The notes under the pieces: model-generated
Told to the model about the DNA's origin: nothing
What the model saw: the letters and a program-made list of their open reading frames with translations, nothing else
Databases searched by the model: none
Program-made: the position numbers and the translations under genes
Source of the DNA: Lactifluus volemus
Lineage: Eukaryota; Basidiomycota; Agaricomycetes; Russulales; Russulaceae
Length of the DNA stretch: 64,000 nt
Reading direction: 5' to 3'
NCBI GenBank assembly: GCA_022376515.1
Contig: WTXI01000030.1
Location: forward strand, 272,827 to 336,826
Part shown: positions 31,983 through 44,191 of the stretch, piece by piece
How positions within the stretch are numbered: position 1 is the first letter of the stretch
How the letters are laid out: each line of letters starts with the position of its first letter

Positions 31983-33182
31983 AGAACATCATCGTCGTTA
32001 AGGTCCACTGCACCTGCTCTCCTATTCTTCTTTCTACCTATTCCCTGTCCTCTTTCACTATCTTTTCTTCAAGTTGTCCAGGTATCTTCCATGCCCTGAC
32101 CACGATCTTGGACCGCCGCTCGGCCCGTGCCCTCGGCCCCGCCCAAGTCTTGTGCTCCACAACACTCCCTTCGGCCACGACTACCCCGTATGCCTCGACT
32201 CGGTGGTATGTTCTAGCATGCCTTATATTCCTCTTTATCGTAGATTCCTCTGTCGTTTCTCTTTTGTGCCAGCAATAACTTCGTTTGTTTCTGATCCCCT
32301 GATATCCGCTACGTTGATAGCATTACGTTTACATTTGTCCTGAATGCGCTACCAGTAACTATATCAACCACCCGTAGCTACGAACCTGAAATGTTACACG
32401 GTATTCAAAAGATTAAGAGTTGAGACGTTAAGGAATGAAGGAACAACTCGGACTCGGACACCCCCCAAAGTGGGCGTTCAGCCAACATTAGCTGGTTTCC
32501 ATTCGAAATGCTCTCGGGCGTGATGGACGAGTGGAAAGGGTATTGAGAAGGGTGGGGAGATAAGAGTTGTGACAGACTTCATACTCGTGAGGTGGCGTTC
32601 TATGTCCTCTCGCTTGACGCATCCCATTTTTCCCGCTTCCTAATGCGATATACATGCCCAAGCCATCTGACACTTCCGTGAAAAGTTGCGGGGCAAGAAC
32701 GTCCTTGGCCTCACTCGTCACCAACCCCGACCACGCCGACCTTGACACGATCGATTCTGAAGAGGGTAGGTTTATTCGGATCTAGTGGATGCAAATGACG
32801 AGCTATGGGTCGCTTGTCCGACGCGATCTGTGGTTCTGAAACTGGTTCCCTGGATCGACGCGATCCTCTTTGAGGCGTAAGTAAGCGCGCCCGTGATTGG
32901 GCTCTCATCGGGGGAACACTGCCAGTGGCCATGACACATTTCGATGCGCTGGTGAATTGCCTTGCTTCCAAGGTATCTATGTCACTACTTTACGCAAGCG
33001 ATGGTACTGGCAAGAGCGGGAAGGCAAAAATGAGATGTAATGATAAGAGAATAAAAAACTGAAACGTACATACTACGGACGTGATCCCGTGATCCTGCAC
33101 GGGTCTATGTTAACATGCTCTGTTCTAATGTCAGACCACATGTTCGTCAATCCCAATTGACCCTTGCTGTCAATTTGCTCGC
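31983..33182. repeat. Intergenic, duplicated downstream region (class II unit)
   Basis: Shares long blocks with 34833-36000, 40060-41000 and 43436-43960, for example the stretch around cggtattcaaaagattaaga (32400) and the block ggtttattcggatctagtgg at 32768. It marks repeated unequal exchange in this half of the array. No gene supported. Confidence 0.65.
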
Positions 33183-33231
33183 GTGACCTTCGTCGCAGTG
33201 TTCGGGCCGAGGAAACCGGCCAGGGGCTAGG
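33183..33231 (+). promoter_or_regulatory. Conserved upstream block, F-box promoter class II (gene 8)
   Basis: Copy of the block at 30343 (gtgaccttcgtcgcagtg, then ttcgggccgaggaaaccgg), 96 bases before the ATG at 33279. Confidence 0.45.
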
Positions 33232-33278
33232 ACAGGAGTTAGGCGACTACTGTAGACCCTCCAACCTCACGCTCTCTG

Positions 33279-34832
33279 ATGCAAATGGATGGCCTTTCCA
33301 TGGGCTCAAACAACAATGATATTGTTGCACGTCAACAGAAGAAATTGCTGATCCAACCAGAACCAAGTAAGACTCATCAGAAATAACTATATTGATTATT
33401 GATTTGTGTAGGCCAGTTGTTCCAACGAGTAACAATCGGCTCTCTCCCAGACAATGTCCTTCTAGATATATTCGATTTTTATCAAGCCATTTTCAAAAAG
33501 GAGCTCGTCACTGAATATTCATGGAATTGGGAGACGCTAGTGCACGTATGCAGAAGATGGCGATACATCATTTTTGAATCACCAATCCGTCTTAATCTGG
33601 AGCTTATTTGCACGGAGAACTCACCCGTGAAGGGGTTGTTGGATGTCTGGCCCCCATTTCCTCTCATCATCCGATTCAAACTTGATTATTGGAGGATATT
33701 CATCGCGACGCACAACCTCATTGCCGCATTGGAGCGTCGTGATCGCGTACGCGAGATCCATCTTAATTTCGTCACTCCAGACCATTATCTACCTGAACGG
33801 ATTGTCATGGCAATGACGGGATCATTTCCAGCATTGAGATATTTTTCATTCAAGGCAGACATACCACCAGTAGACCTAGAAACGCTCTTGAACGGATCCG
33901 CCCCGTGTCTACGACATCTCACTCTTTCGAGAATATCATTTCCTTCATTGCCACAACTCCTCTCGTCAACAAGCGACCTCACATTCCTTGATCTTTCCAA
34001 TATATCTATCTACAGGTACATAGTACCGGCCGAGACGATGGCCACATCCTTGTCTGCGCTGCCAAAGCTCAAATGCCTTATCATCGATTTTGAATCCCAG
34101 ACATTTCGCTCCAACCGAGCCCCACCAGTACAGAGTCTTCAGACTCGGTTTGTTCTCCCTGCTCTCACAAGGCTGAAATTCAGAGGTGAGAGCGAGTACT
34201 TGGAAGTCCTCATGGCCCGATTTGATGCCCCACTACTCGACGAATTCCAGCTGTCATTCTTCGATCAGCTTATCCTTGACATCCCTCAAACCGTTCGGTT
34301 CTTTGGTCGTTACCTGGACTCATTCAACGCATACAGTCTAACTTTGACATTCAAGTCGTTCTTAGACTGCGCCTTTATCTCTTTTCCCTCAAATACAACA
34401 CATCATTCCGCATTTTCTCCGATTAACTCGTGGCAAATCATGTGTAAAGATTCGAATCGTCGGATCAATTATGTAGCACAGATATGCGGCCAGATTCCGC
34501 CTTTCCGCTCCAGCGTGAAGTCGCTTATCATTAAGTCGGACTGCCTCATCCACATGGAGGATCCCACGCTATGGCTCCAACTTTTTCACTCATTCCCCTC
34601 TGTCCAGACCCTTCAAATACCTGTCATTCTAGAGCCTTCCATCGCATCTGCATTAGAAACGCTCACGGATGGATCACCAGGAGCTGCTGAAGTATTCCCC
34701 TCGCTACATAGCATTTCCATTGTGGGGATTAAGTTGCGCGAAACTGTGCAAAAATCTATCCAATCATTTGTCGCGGTTCGCCAGAGCTCTGGTTGTCCTA
34801 TAACTGTCTCTCGCATTCGGAATTCTGATTGA
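33279..34832 (+). CDS. F-box protein, gene 8
   Basis: Exons 33279-33366 and 33412-34832; 45-bp intron, the shortest of the family, phase 1; 502 residues. Leader MQMDGLSMGSNNNDIVAR; F-box SLPDNVLLDIFDFYQA ... VHVCRRWRYIIFESPIRLNL. The first leucine-rich block has lost the LPDTF signature (PPVDLETLLNGSAPCL) and a MATSLSALPKLKCL block follows. Ending IQSFVAVRQSSGCPITVSRI. Frame intact. Confidence 0.87.
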
Positions 34833-36037
34833 GAATGTCATCGTCATTAAGGTCCACCGCACCTGCTCTCGTATGCTTCTTTCCACTTCTCCCCTGTCCT
34901 CCTTCCACTATCTGTCCTTCAAGTTGTCCGGGTATGTTCCGTGTTCCTGACCACAATCTTGGACCACCTCTCCGAATCGGCCTGTGCCCCCAAGTCTTAC
35001 GCTCCACAACACTCCCTTCGGCCACGACTACCTTGTATGCCTCGACTGTGTGGTATGTTCTAGCATCCCTTTGATCTTAATATATCGTAGATTCTTCTGT
35101 CCTTTCTCTTCGTGTCAGCGATAACCTCGTTTTATTGATTGCATTATGTTTGCATTCGTACTGAATGCGCTACCACGATCTACATCAACCACACGTAGCT
35201 ACGAACTTGAAATGTTACACGGTATTCAAAAGATTAAGAGTTGAGGAACGAAGGAACAACTCGGACTCGGACACTCCCCAAAGTGGGCGTACAGCCAACA
35301 TTATGCCGGTTTCCATTCGAAACGCTTTCAGGTGTGATGGACAAGTGGAAAGGGTATTGAGAAGGATGGGGAGATAAGTTAACTTGAAGTCGTGAGAGCA
35401 GGCAAATTACCCACCAACAGACTTCATCCTCGTGAGGTGGCGTTCTATATCCTCTCGCTCGACGCATCCCATTTTTCCCACTTTCTAACACGACATCCAT
35501 TCCCAAGTCCATGCGACACTTCCGTGAAAAGTTGCGTACTGTGGGTAGGGCAAGCAAGTCCTTGGCCTGCACACGGTCGATTTCGAAGAAAGTAGGTTTA
35601 TTCGGATCTAGTGCTTTTCCGACGCGATCTGTGGTTCTGAAACACCGGCCCTGGTTCCCTGGAGCGACGCGTTCCTCTTTGAGGTGTACTAAGCACGCCC
35701 CGTAGTTGGGCTCTCATCGGGGGACTCAGATGTGAGAACATCAGAGACGGATCGACGACGCTTCTTCATCGACAATGATGCACAGACCTTCGCCAACTTT
35801 GGCTACCTGTCCTTTCTTGCACTAGGATTTCTTTGAGAGTGGATGCATACGGACTCGTGATCCCCACGCTGGCCTTGTGGAAATGGATCGCGCTCGGCGG
35901 GAGAAGCTCATTGAACAGGTTGAGAAGAGTGGCCAGTCGCCAAAGTTGCTGGTGTAAGCGATAGTGGCGCTCATTGTACGCCAAACGGAGTTTGAACTTA
36001 GGCGCCCCCCGGCGTTCCCTGATAACTTAGCTTTTTA
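34833..36037. repeat. Intergenic, duplicated region before F-box gene 9
   Basis: 34833-35740 repeats the class II downstream unit. 35740-36037 is repeated at 40664-41027 before the truncated 9-type copy (shared block gacaatgatgcacagacctt / gacaatgacgcacagacctt). No gene supported. Confidence 0.65.
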
Positions 36038-37590
36038 ATGCCGACGGATGGCAGCTCTATAGGTTCAAACAGAGTTGCACAGGAATCGTTTATGGATAGA
36101 CCAGGTAAGACTTGCCTAAGGCCACATTGACGATTGCTGAGTTGTATCGCGCAGGCCTAGTGCTCGAACGAGCGCTTATCGAATCGCTCCCAGACGACGT
36201 CCTGCTCGAAATATTCTATCAAGTCTTCACTGACAATCGTTATGAATGGTCTTCAAATTGGCTCAAGCTGGTGCATGTATGCCGAAGATGGCGATTTCTC
36301 ATTTTTGCATCACCACTCCGTCTCGAATTGCGACTTGTTTGCACACCAACAACGCCAGTGAGGAAACTGCTCGATATTTGGCCAAAATTTCCTCTCGCAG
36401 TCCAAACTGGATTGTCAAGTGAGGACAAATTCGGCAACCTCATTGCCGCATTGGAGCATCGCGATCGCGTACAGAGAATTTCTATCAGTGATCGTAATCT
36501 ACCAGCCCCGAATTCTTTAGGGAAACGAATAGTGGCGGTGATGCAGGAGCCATTTCCGGAATTGACATATCTTTCCCTTCGCTTAATTTCTAGTGTGTTA
36601 CCCCTTCCCGACACCTTCATGAATGGATCCGCCTCGCGCTTACAACATCTCTCGCTCGCGCGGATCTCATTTCCGTCGTTGCCACGATTCCTCTTGGCTA
36701 CAAGAGACCTCACTTATCTTGCTCTTGGCCATATACCTAATTCTGGGTACATCCCACCCGAGAAAATGGCCACATCCCTGTCCATGTTGCCGAAGCTCGA
36801 TTCCCTCGCCATCCAATTCGAATCTCCGACGTCTGACCCCAAACGAAGAAACCGACCTCTCCCGCCACAGACCCGGTCTGTTCTCCATTCTCTCACCAAA
36901 TTGGTGTTTCAAGGTGTTAGCGAGTACCTGGAAGTTCTCGCGGCCCGAATAGATGCACCTCTACTCAAGTTCGATCAGATAACCTTCTTCAATCAGCCTG
37001 TGTTTGACATCCCCCAAATCATTCGGTTCTCTGGTCACCTAGACTCATTCAGGACATCCAGTCTAACCTTGAGGTTCAATCTGAATCCCGTTATCCCCGA
37101 CGCTGTCTTGTTTCATATGGAGCCCCGTCAATTGGCATCAGTGGGTCGGAGATGCTCGTGGCATATCCTGTGCAACAATTTAGATGGGCAAGTATTTTCA
37201 CTGGCACAGATATGCAGCCAGATTCCGTCCTTCCGCTCTAGCGTGGAATCGCTCGAAATCGAGTACGCTTTTTGGGGCCAAAACCAACCAGAAATCGATA
37301 TTGATCCGACGGTATGGCTCCGACTTTTTCAATCATTTCCCTCTGTCCAGAGTCTTGAAATATCTTCCTACCTCGAGCGGTCCATCGCAGCTACGTTAGG
37401 AGGGCTCACGGAAGAATCGGCAGCCGATGTATTCCCCTCGCTACATAGCCTTGTCATTGTGCCACTGGCATATACTATGTTACAGCACATTGACACTACG
37501 CCACAACTTGAAGACATGCAATCATTCGTCGCAGCCCGCCAGCATAGCGTTCACCCCGTAGCTGTCTCTCGCAAAGTGAGGACATCGTAA
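36038..37590 (+). CDS. F-box protein, gene 9
   Basis: Exons 36038-36104 and 36155-37590; 50-bp intron, phase 1, acceptor cgcag; 500 residues. The leader is short (22 codons, MPTDGSSIGSNRVAQESF), and still has the DGxSxGSN core of the other copies. F-box SLPDDVLLEIFYQVFTD ... VHVCRRWRFLIFASPLRLEL; leucine-rich stretches LPDTFMNGSASRLQHL and MATSLSMLPKLDSL; ending MQSFVAARQHSVHPVAVSRK. It is the most distinct member by leader and F-box spacing. An apparent start inside the intron (36112) is rejected because the leader exon is conserved. Confidence 0.87.
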
Positions 37591-38050
37591 GGCCAGTGCA
37601 GCCACTGTCCTCGGAGTCTTTCGCATTTGCTTCTTTCCACTCGTTCCGTTTCCTCTCTCTACCATCTGTCCTCGTCCATCTATCTTCGCCTGAATGCGAT
37701 TCCTGATCGCCAGTGTATCGTCAACCCTCTGCCCTCCACACCCATCAATACCACCTCGGCCACACCATCTGGCCCAATGCTATGTTACGCTGGCCTGCGT
37801 TGCGTTTACTTGCTGACCCTTCTGTGTCGTTCATCTCTTTGTCTCGCCTTGTCTCAGACTTACCACGCCTCGAATCGCGTTCTATATTAGGTTGCGACCC
37901 GTTCTCCTTTCCGTACCATTACCTTTCCTTGGTGTTTGACGTTCTTGTCCCACCAAGTTAGTCTATATCAGGTTCATTCTTGACTGACACCTCGTCAGTT
38001 AGCTTTCCCGTTTGTCTTATGGTATCTCCCCTCCACCTTGGTCCGTTCTC
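37591..38050. other. Intergenic downstream of F-box gene 9
   Basis: Pyrimidine-rich probable 3' UTR and spacer. No gene seen. Confidence 0.45.
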
Positions 38051-38400
38051 TTTTTTTTTTTTTCCAAGTCAGCACTTATATTCCGCAACACGTACTACGA
38101 AAAAAATGCGGTCCTCGTATTTACAGGAATGGAGAGGGGTAGCTACCATGCTGCACGCGCGAAGTACTGTAATAGTCCCGACCCCCTCTGACATTCCGTC
38201 TCTCCTCTTGTGTACCAAAAATGCGTCCGTTTGGACTAGCACATGTTTTCCTTGTGTTCGTAACACCGCCCTTTACGGATATCCCTTGACAAAGAGTGCT
38301 CGAATGGCGGTGAGTTGCATGGTAGCTGGTATTATTTATAGTGGGAAACGGGTGAAGGTGCACGGACGAGGTGTACAGTATAGATCACATGAACGAACTT
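38051..38400 (-). mobile_element. Possible short poly-A retroelement, related to the one at 54.8 kb
   Basis: A T run (38051-38063) is followed by cacttatattccgcaaca and later aaatgcggtc. The insert at 54845 has, after its T run, catttatatcccacaatg and gatgtggtc in the same order and spacing. The left end is clear; no target duplication was found and the right limit is approximate. Confidence 0.4.
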
Positions 38401-38461
38401 GAACTTAAGTCACGGAATCGCCGTGACTGTCACTCTGACTTCCCTTGTGCCACACTTCGCT

Positions 38462-40055
38462 ATGGTCCGCTCAAAGACAGCACCCACGTCTGACGAGCCG
38501 GAGGACGATGATATGCTTTCTGATGGAGATACAAAGGTCAAGAAACCGGGACTCGGACGCATGGATACAGAGGACTCCCCCAGAAAAAAAACGAGGAGCC
38601 AAGGCAATGAGGCCACTTGCGTACCCAACATAACTGAAAAAAAGGTTTGTTTATCAGTTATCACCATGACTAGCTGACCACAACATATGATACGCAGACT
38701 CCACCCTGCCCACGTTCTCCATTGCCAAAGCGTCGCGGAAGAAATGAGGATCCCGTCAGAAAACGTGCCAAGGTGGCTAAGGCAGCAGAAACCAAAGCAA
38801 CAAAGGAAGCCAAGGCAGTAGACAAAAAAAGACAGGCTCTGGAGAATGACGCCGCAAAGGAAAGTTTGGTGGAAATGGAGATCGACGAATCTTTTGCTCG
38901 GGTGCAGGAGGACCAACAGCGCGTTCGTCAAGTGTCCGATATCCAAACTCCACTTACTGGCGGGGATAACGATGACTCGGACGATGAATTTGCTGGACTG
39001 AATGATAGGGAGTTCAGTGGCGATGAGTCCAAAGAGTCTTCAACCAGTGATGAGGCAAAGCATTCGAGAATGGTACGTGGTCCTAAGGTCCATTTTAATC
39101 CATATTATGCCAGCAAAATACTTACCGTTACATATTGAAGGGCTCAAACGCTCGGCTAAAGCTGCGAGATGAGGTTGCGGTGAAGAAGGACAAGATGAAA
39201 GGTAAAAAGGTAGCCGGGGATAAGTTAAGGGTTTTGTTTCGCAATTTTGTCTGCTTATTGATTACAAGTTTTTATTGCAGGCAACCAGTTGCATCCGGCT
39301 TGAGCGCTGCATGGCTCAAAGCCCAGAGATGCCAGAAGATGCGTGCCACAGAATCGGCACACGTTATGGGCGATGACATGGCACTGTCGACTCGGCCGGA
39401 CTACCCTCCCTCGCTCGAATTTGATCGCGAAGCAGCAAACGCCAAAGTTGCGACTATGGAGGCTGGCTTCAGTCGATCTACCAGGAAGAATAACGTATAT
39501 TTTTTCACTATTTGATCTCACTCACACTGAACTTGATCGTTGTAGCTTGTCGGCGTTGTCACACCTGTCATGGAGGATAGTGATGATTCCAGATCGTCTG
39601 CATTTGACATATCTGGCGCATCCTCCTCAAGCAAAAGACAGAAAACATCCGACTCGGATGGTGTCACAGCAATCATGGAGTTTACAAGGGTGCTGAGTAA
39701 TTTCAGTGTTGTAGTCACTAACTTCATGGCTCGATCACCCCACCTAATGTCACCACCACCACCACCACCACCACCACCACCTCCACCACCGCTGCCACCA
39801 CCACTACCTCCTGTATATTATTGTCTCAACGATGCAATCAAGCAATTTGTTGAGAGTGACAAGATATCCAAGGATAGTGGTGATACTATGTGGTTATCCG
39901 ATGAAGATGGTGCCAATTTTGTCACCATGTTGGTGAACAAGCCCGTCCTGGTCATGCCTTACCTTATACTTGTGCGTTCTGCACATCCGACTCTCGTTAG
40001 GGCATGGGTTAAGAAGACACTGGGTCTAAGTGACAAGGAGAGTAGTGGTTCTTGA
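38462..40055 (+). CDS. Charged nuclear-type protein of unknown function, five exons
   Basis: Exons 38462-38644, 38698-39072, 39141-39223, 39281-39494, 39546-40055; introns 51-68 bp; 454 residues in one frame. N-terminal half is low-complexity and highly charged: acidic patch DEPEDDDMLSDGD, basic cluster PLPKRRGRNEDPVRKRAK that looks like a bipartite nuclear localisation signal (about residues 65-85), Lys/Ala-rich helix, and a second acidic patch GGDNDDSDDEFAGL. The C-terminal 170 residues have a Ser-rich stretch with SSSSKRQKTS, a helix (AIMEFTRVLSNFSVVVTNFM), twelve consecutive prolines, and a conserved-looking end (YCLNDAIKQFVESDKI ... MLVNKPVLVMPYLILVR). Not recognised; it is the only non-F-box gene in the right half of the array and could be transposon-derived. 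Confidence 0.7.
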
Positions 40056-41027
40056 TACCTTGATAACTTTATGTTTCCCTATGACCATTGAATCAAGTCT
40101 TATGCTCCACACTCCCTTTGGCCACGACTGCATCGTATGCCTCAACTATGTGGTATGTTCTAGCATGCCTTATATTCCTCTTTATCGTAGATTCCTCTGT
40201 CATTTCTCTTTTGTGCCAGCGATAACCTCATTTCCTGCTTCGTTTCTGATCCCATGATAGTATTATGTTTGCATTTGTACTGAATGCGCTACCACTATTT
40301 ACATCTGTAGCTATGAACTTGAAATATTACACGGTATTCAAAAGAGTTGAGGAACAAAGGAACGACTCTGACTCGGACACTTCCTAGAGTGTACCAGTGG
40401 GCATAAGTCCACGCCACTCTTCCACGCAAAGTTGCGTACTACGGGCAGGGCAAGCACGTCCTTGGCCTCGGACTTGACACTCGTCGCCAACCCCGACCCT
40501 GACACGGTCGAGGGTAGGTTTATTCGGATCTAGTGGATGTAAACGACCAGCTACTGATCGCTTTTCCGACGCGATCTGTAGCTCTGAAACACCGGCCCTG
40601 GTTTCCTGGAGCGACGCATTCCTCTTTGAGGCGTAAGTGCACCCGTGGTTGGGCTCTCATCGGGGGACTCAGATGTGAGAACATCAGACCGATCGGCGGA
40701 CGCTTCTTCATCGACAATGACGCACAGACCTTTGCCAACTTTGGCTACCTGTCCTTTCTCGCACTAGGATTTCCTTGAGAGTGCCGGCATACGGACTCGT
40801 GACCTCCACGCTGGGCCTTGTGGAAATGCATCGCGCTCGGCGGGAGAGGCTCATTGAACAGGTTGAAATCGCCAAAGTTACTCGTCTTCGCGAGTGTAAG
40901 CGATAGTTAGCGCTCATGTACGCCAAACGGAGTTTGAAATTTGGCGTGTGACTTTGCGTGACTGATCAGAATGGGGTGGGCGCCCACCAGAAGTTTTGCG
41001 CACTCGTTATTCCCTGATACCTTTGTG
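40056..41027. repeat. Intergenic, duplicated segment before truncated F-box copy
   Basis: Repeats 34833-36037 with deletions. No gene. Confidence 0.6.
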
Positions 41028-41204
41028 ATGCCGACGGATGGCAGCTCCATAGGCTCAAACAGAGTTGCACAGGAATCATTTATGGATAGGCCAGGTAGGA
41101 CTCGTCTAGGGCCACATTGACGATTGCTGACTTGTATCACGCAGGCCTAGTCCCCAGACGACGTCCTGCTCGAAATATTCTATCAAGTCTTCACTGGAAA
41201 TCGT
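41028..41204 (+). pseudogene. Truncated copy of F-box gene 9 (5' end only)
   Basis: Leader exon 41028-41094 (MPTDGSSIGSNRVAQESF) and intron 41095-41144 are almost identical to gene 9. In exon 2 about 26 bases are missing after gcctagt, shifting the frame, and similarity to gene 9 ends at about 41204 within YQVFTG. From there the sequence is the downstream flank of the class II genes (ggtatcttccatg, as at 32083). The join deletes nearly the whole coding exon. Confidence 0.85.
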
Positions 41205-41715
41205 AGGTATCTTCCATGTGCTGACCATGATCTTGGACCGCCGTGTCCTGTGCCCTCAGCCCCGCTCAAGTCTTGTGCTCCACAACACTGCCTTCTGCCA
41301 TGACCGCCTCGCATCCCTCAACTCATAGTTGTATATTCTAGCGGATCTACTTATGTTTCTCTTTACTGTAGATTCCTCTGTCGTTTCTCTTTTTGGGCCA
41401 GTGATAGCCTTGTGTCCTGCTTCGTTTCTGATCCGAGTCCCCTAACATGCGCTACGTTGATAGAGTTATGTTTGAATTTGTACTGAATGTGCTACTACGC
41501 TACACCAACTACCCGTAGCTACGAACTTGAGATGTCACATGGTATTCAAAGATTAAGGTTTGAGGAATGAAAGAACGAAGCGGAAGAGTGGCCAGGAATA
41601 CATTACCTTGGAAAAGGGGGGACAAATACTCACCCAAATTGAGGGAAGGCAAAATGAGATGTAATGATAAGAAAAAATGAAACATATTAGAGTACTCCGG
41701 CATTACGTGTATGCG
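41205..41715. repeat. Class II downstream flank fused to the truncated copy
   Basis: Matches the 32080-32480 type spacer (blocks cctctgtcgtttctcttt and tactgaatg-type). No gene. Confidence 0.55.
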
Positions 41716-41766
41716 TGACCTTATCGCACCGCTCGGGCCGAGGAAACCAGTCAACAGGGGCTAAGG
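41716..41766 (+). promoter_or_regulatory. Conserved upstream block, F-box promoter class II (gene 10)
   Basis: Block gctcgggccgaggaaaccag, 107 bases before the ATG at 41823, matching those of genes 7 and 8. Confidence 0.45.
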
Positions 41767-41822
41767 ACCGGAGAACCCAACGATTTCCAGTCGTACTCCA
41801 GTCAACCTCAGTCTCTTTTCAA

Positions 41823-43435
41823 ATGGATGGCCTTTCCATGGGCTCAAACAACAAAAATCTCGTTGCATATCAACAGAAAGAATTGCTGATTCAACGAGAA
41901 CTTGAACCAAGTAAGATTCATCAGGAAAAACTACACTAGTATCGATTACTGAGTTGTCTTGTATGGTAGGCCAGGTGTTTCAAGAAGTAACAATTGGATC
42001 TCTCCCAGACAATGTCCTCCTAGATATATTTGATTTCTATCAGGTTGTTATCAACTTGAATGTCTTCATGGATGATCGTCCGTGGGATTGGGAGAAGCTA
42101 CTGCACGTATGCCGAAGATGGCGATACATCGTCTTTGAATCGCCAATCCGTCTCAACCTACAGCTCTTTTGCACGGAGAAATCACCCGTGAGGAAGTTAT
42201 TGGATATCTGGCCACCATATCCTCTCGTCATCCAATTCAACTACGACTATACGGATTTGGAATGCCAGTGGGAGGACTCCGAAGATCATTGCCATTGGAT
42301 CGACTCGATGGACAACCTCGTTGCCGCATTGGAGCGTCGTGATCGCATACGCGAAATTCAAGTTTATATCAACAATGCACCAGATCGTCTATTCGAACAA
42401 ATGTTCATGGCAATGGAGAAACCATTTCCAGCGTTGAGATCTCTTTCATTTCAGTCAGTTTTTGACTCGGAGATTTTCCTAGAGCTAGATGATACGTTTT
42501 TGAATGGATCCGCCCCTTGTCTACGAGATCTCAGTCTTTGGGGAATCTCATTTCCATCATTGCCACTACTCCTCTCGTCTACAAGCGACCTCACATGCCT
42601 TATTCTTTCTGATATTCCTGATTCTGGGTACATACCACCCGAGACAATGGCCACATCCCTGTCTGCGCTGCCAAAGCTCGAATCCCTTATTATTAATTTC
42701 GATTCCCTGACAGGTCGCCTTGAACGAAGAACCCAAGCTCCACCACCACAGACCCGGTTTGTTCTCCCCGCTCTCACAAGGCTCGACTTTGAAGGTGAGA
42801 GCGAGTACTTGGAAGTCCTCGCGGCCCGATTCGATGCCCCACTACTCAACGAATTTGCGATAACATTCACCCATCAGTCTGTCTTTGACATCCCACAGAC
42901 CGTTCGGCTCTTGAATAATTACCTGGACTCATTCGAGGCATACAGTCTAACCTTGACATTCGAGCGGCCGCGGGACCGCCATTGCGCCTCTATCATTTTT
43001 CCCTTAGATCACCCCGTGTTTCGTCCGAGTTACCTGTGGCTAATCATGTGCAAAGAGTCGGATCGTCAAGTGGTTTCTGTGACACAGATATGCAGCCAGA
43101 TTCTGCCCTTCCGCTCCGGCGTGAAGTCACTCATCATCAAGTGGGACAGCGACACCGAGGTCATTGAAGATTCCACGCTATGGCTCCAACTTTTTCACTC
43201 TTTCCCCTCTCTCCAGAATCTTCAAATACCTGCCGTGCTAGAGCCGTCCATCGCATCTGCATTAGAAAGGCCCACGGAAGGATCACCGGCAGCTGCTGAA
43301 GTATTCCCCTCGCTACACAGCATTTCCATTGTGGACAAAATGGCAGGCAAAACTGTGCAAGAACCCATTCAATCATTCGTCGCAGCACGCCAACGCTCTG
43401 GTCGTCTTGTAGCTGTCTCTCGCGTTCGATACTGA
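41823..43435 (+). CDS. F-box protein, gene 10
   Basis: Exons 41823-41910 and 41970-43435; 59-bp intron, phase 1; 517 residues, the longest member. The usual ATGCAAATG has changed, leaving only the second ATG (leader MDGLSMGSNNKNLVAYQQK). F-box SLPDNVLLDIFDFYQV ... LHVCRRWRYIVFESPIRLNL. An acidic insertion (ECQWEDSEDHCHWIDS) sits between the F-box and the first leucine-rich block. Then LNGSAPCLRDL, MATSLSALPKLESL and the ending IQSFVAARQRSGRLVAVSRV. Frame intact. Confidence 0.88.
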
Positions 43436-44177
43436 TCCAACTCGGATTGAGAACGTCAAGTACACCACACCAGCTCTCGTATGCTTCTTTCTACCCGCTC
43501 CCTGTCCACCTTCCCCTATCTGTCCTTCAAGTTGTCCTGGTATCTTCCATGTACCGACCGCCTTCTCGGCCTGTGCCCTCCGAGTCAGCCCTGCCCAAGT
43601 CTTGTGTTCCACAACGTTCCCTTCGGCCCTGACCACCTTTTATTCCTCGACTCGGTTCTATGTTCTAGCGTGCTTTGGATCGTCTTATTTTCCTCTTTAT
43701 TGTAGATTCCTTTGTCGTTTTTCTTCTTTGTGCCAGTGATAGCCTCGTGTCCTGCTTCGTTCAAGTTTCTGATTCCCTGATATCCTCTACGTTGATAGCA
43801 TAACGTTTGTATTTATACTGAATGCGCTATCACTATCTACATCAACCACCCGTAGCTACGAACGTGAAATGTCACAACGTATTCAAAGATTGAGAATTGA
43901 GCAACAAAGGAACGACTCGGACTCTGAGCCAGACACCTCCCAAGAGTAGCGGTATGGGGGGACTCCGGTCAGATTCCAGCTAAATAAGGCTTTCTTCGTC
44001 AGCAAGCTTGAATGCCGCGGCAACCCTCCCACCTCACAGAGCCTACCCTTATGATGCACCGACAACAGTGACTACGAGTGGACAACAAAAGAATGTCTCT
44101 GGTCACTTTTTGGTGACTATTGGTACTACCTCATCACTCGAGTCCGTAACTCTCAAGTCTGGGTCCGCGGTCCCCCC
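43436..44177. repeat. Class II downstream flank and spacer
   Basis: 43440-43960 repeats the class II flank (ggtatcttccatgtaccg, cattcaaag-type blocks). Nothing coding seen. Confidence 0.5.
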
Positions 44178-44191
44178 CCCCTTTGTTTATT

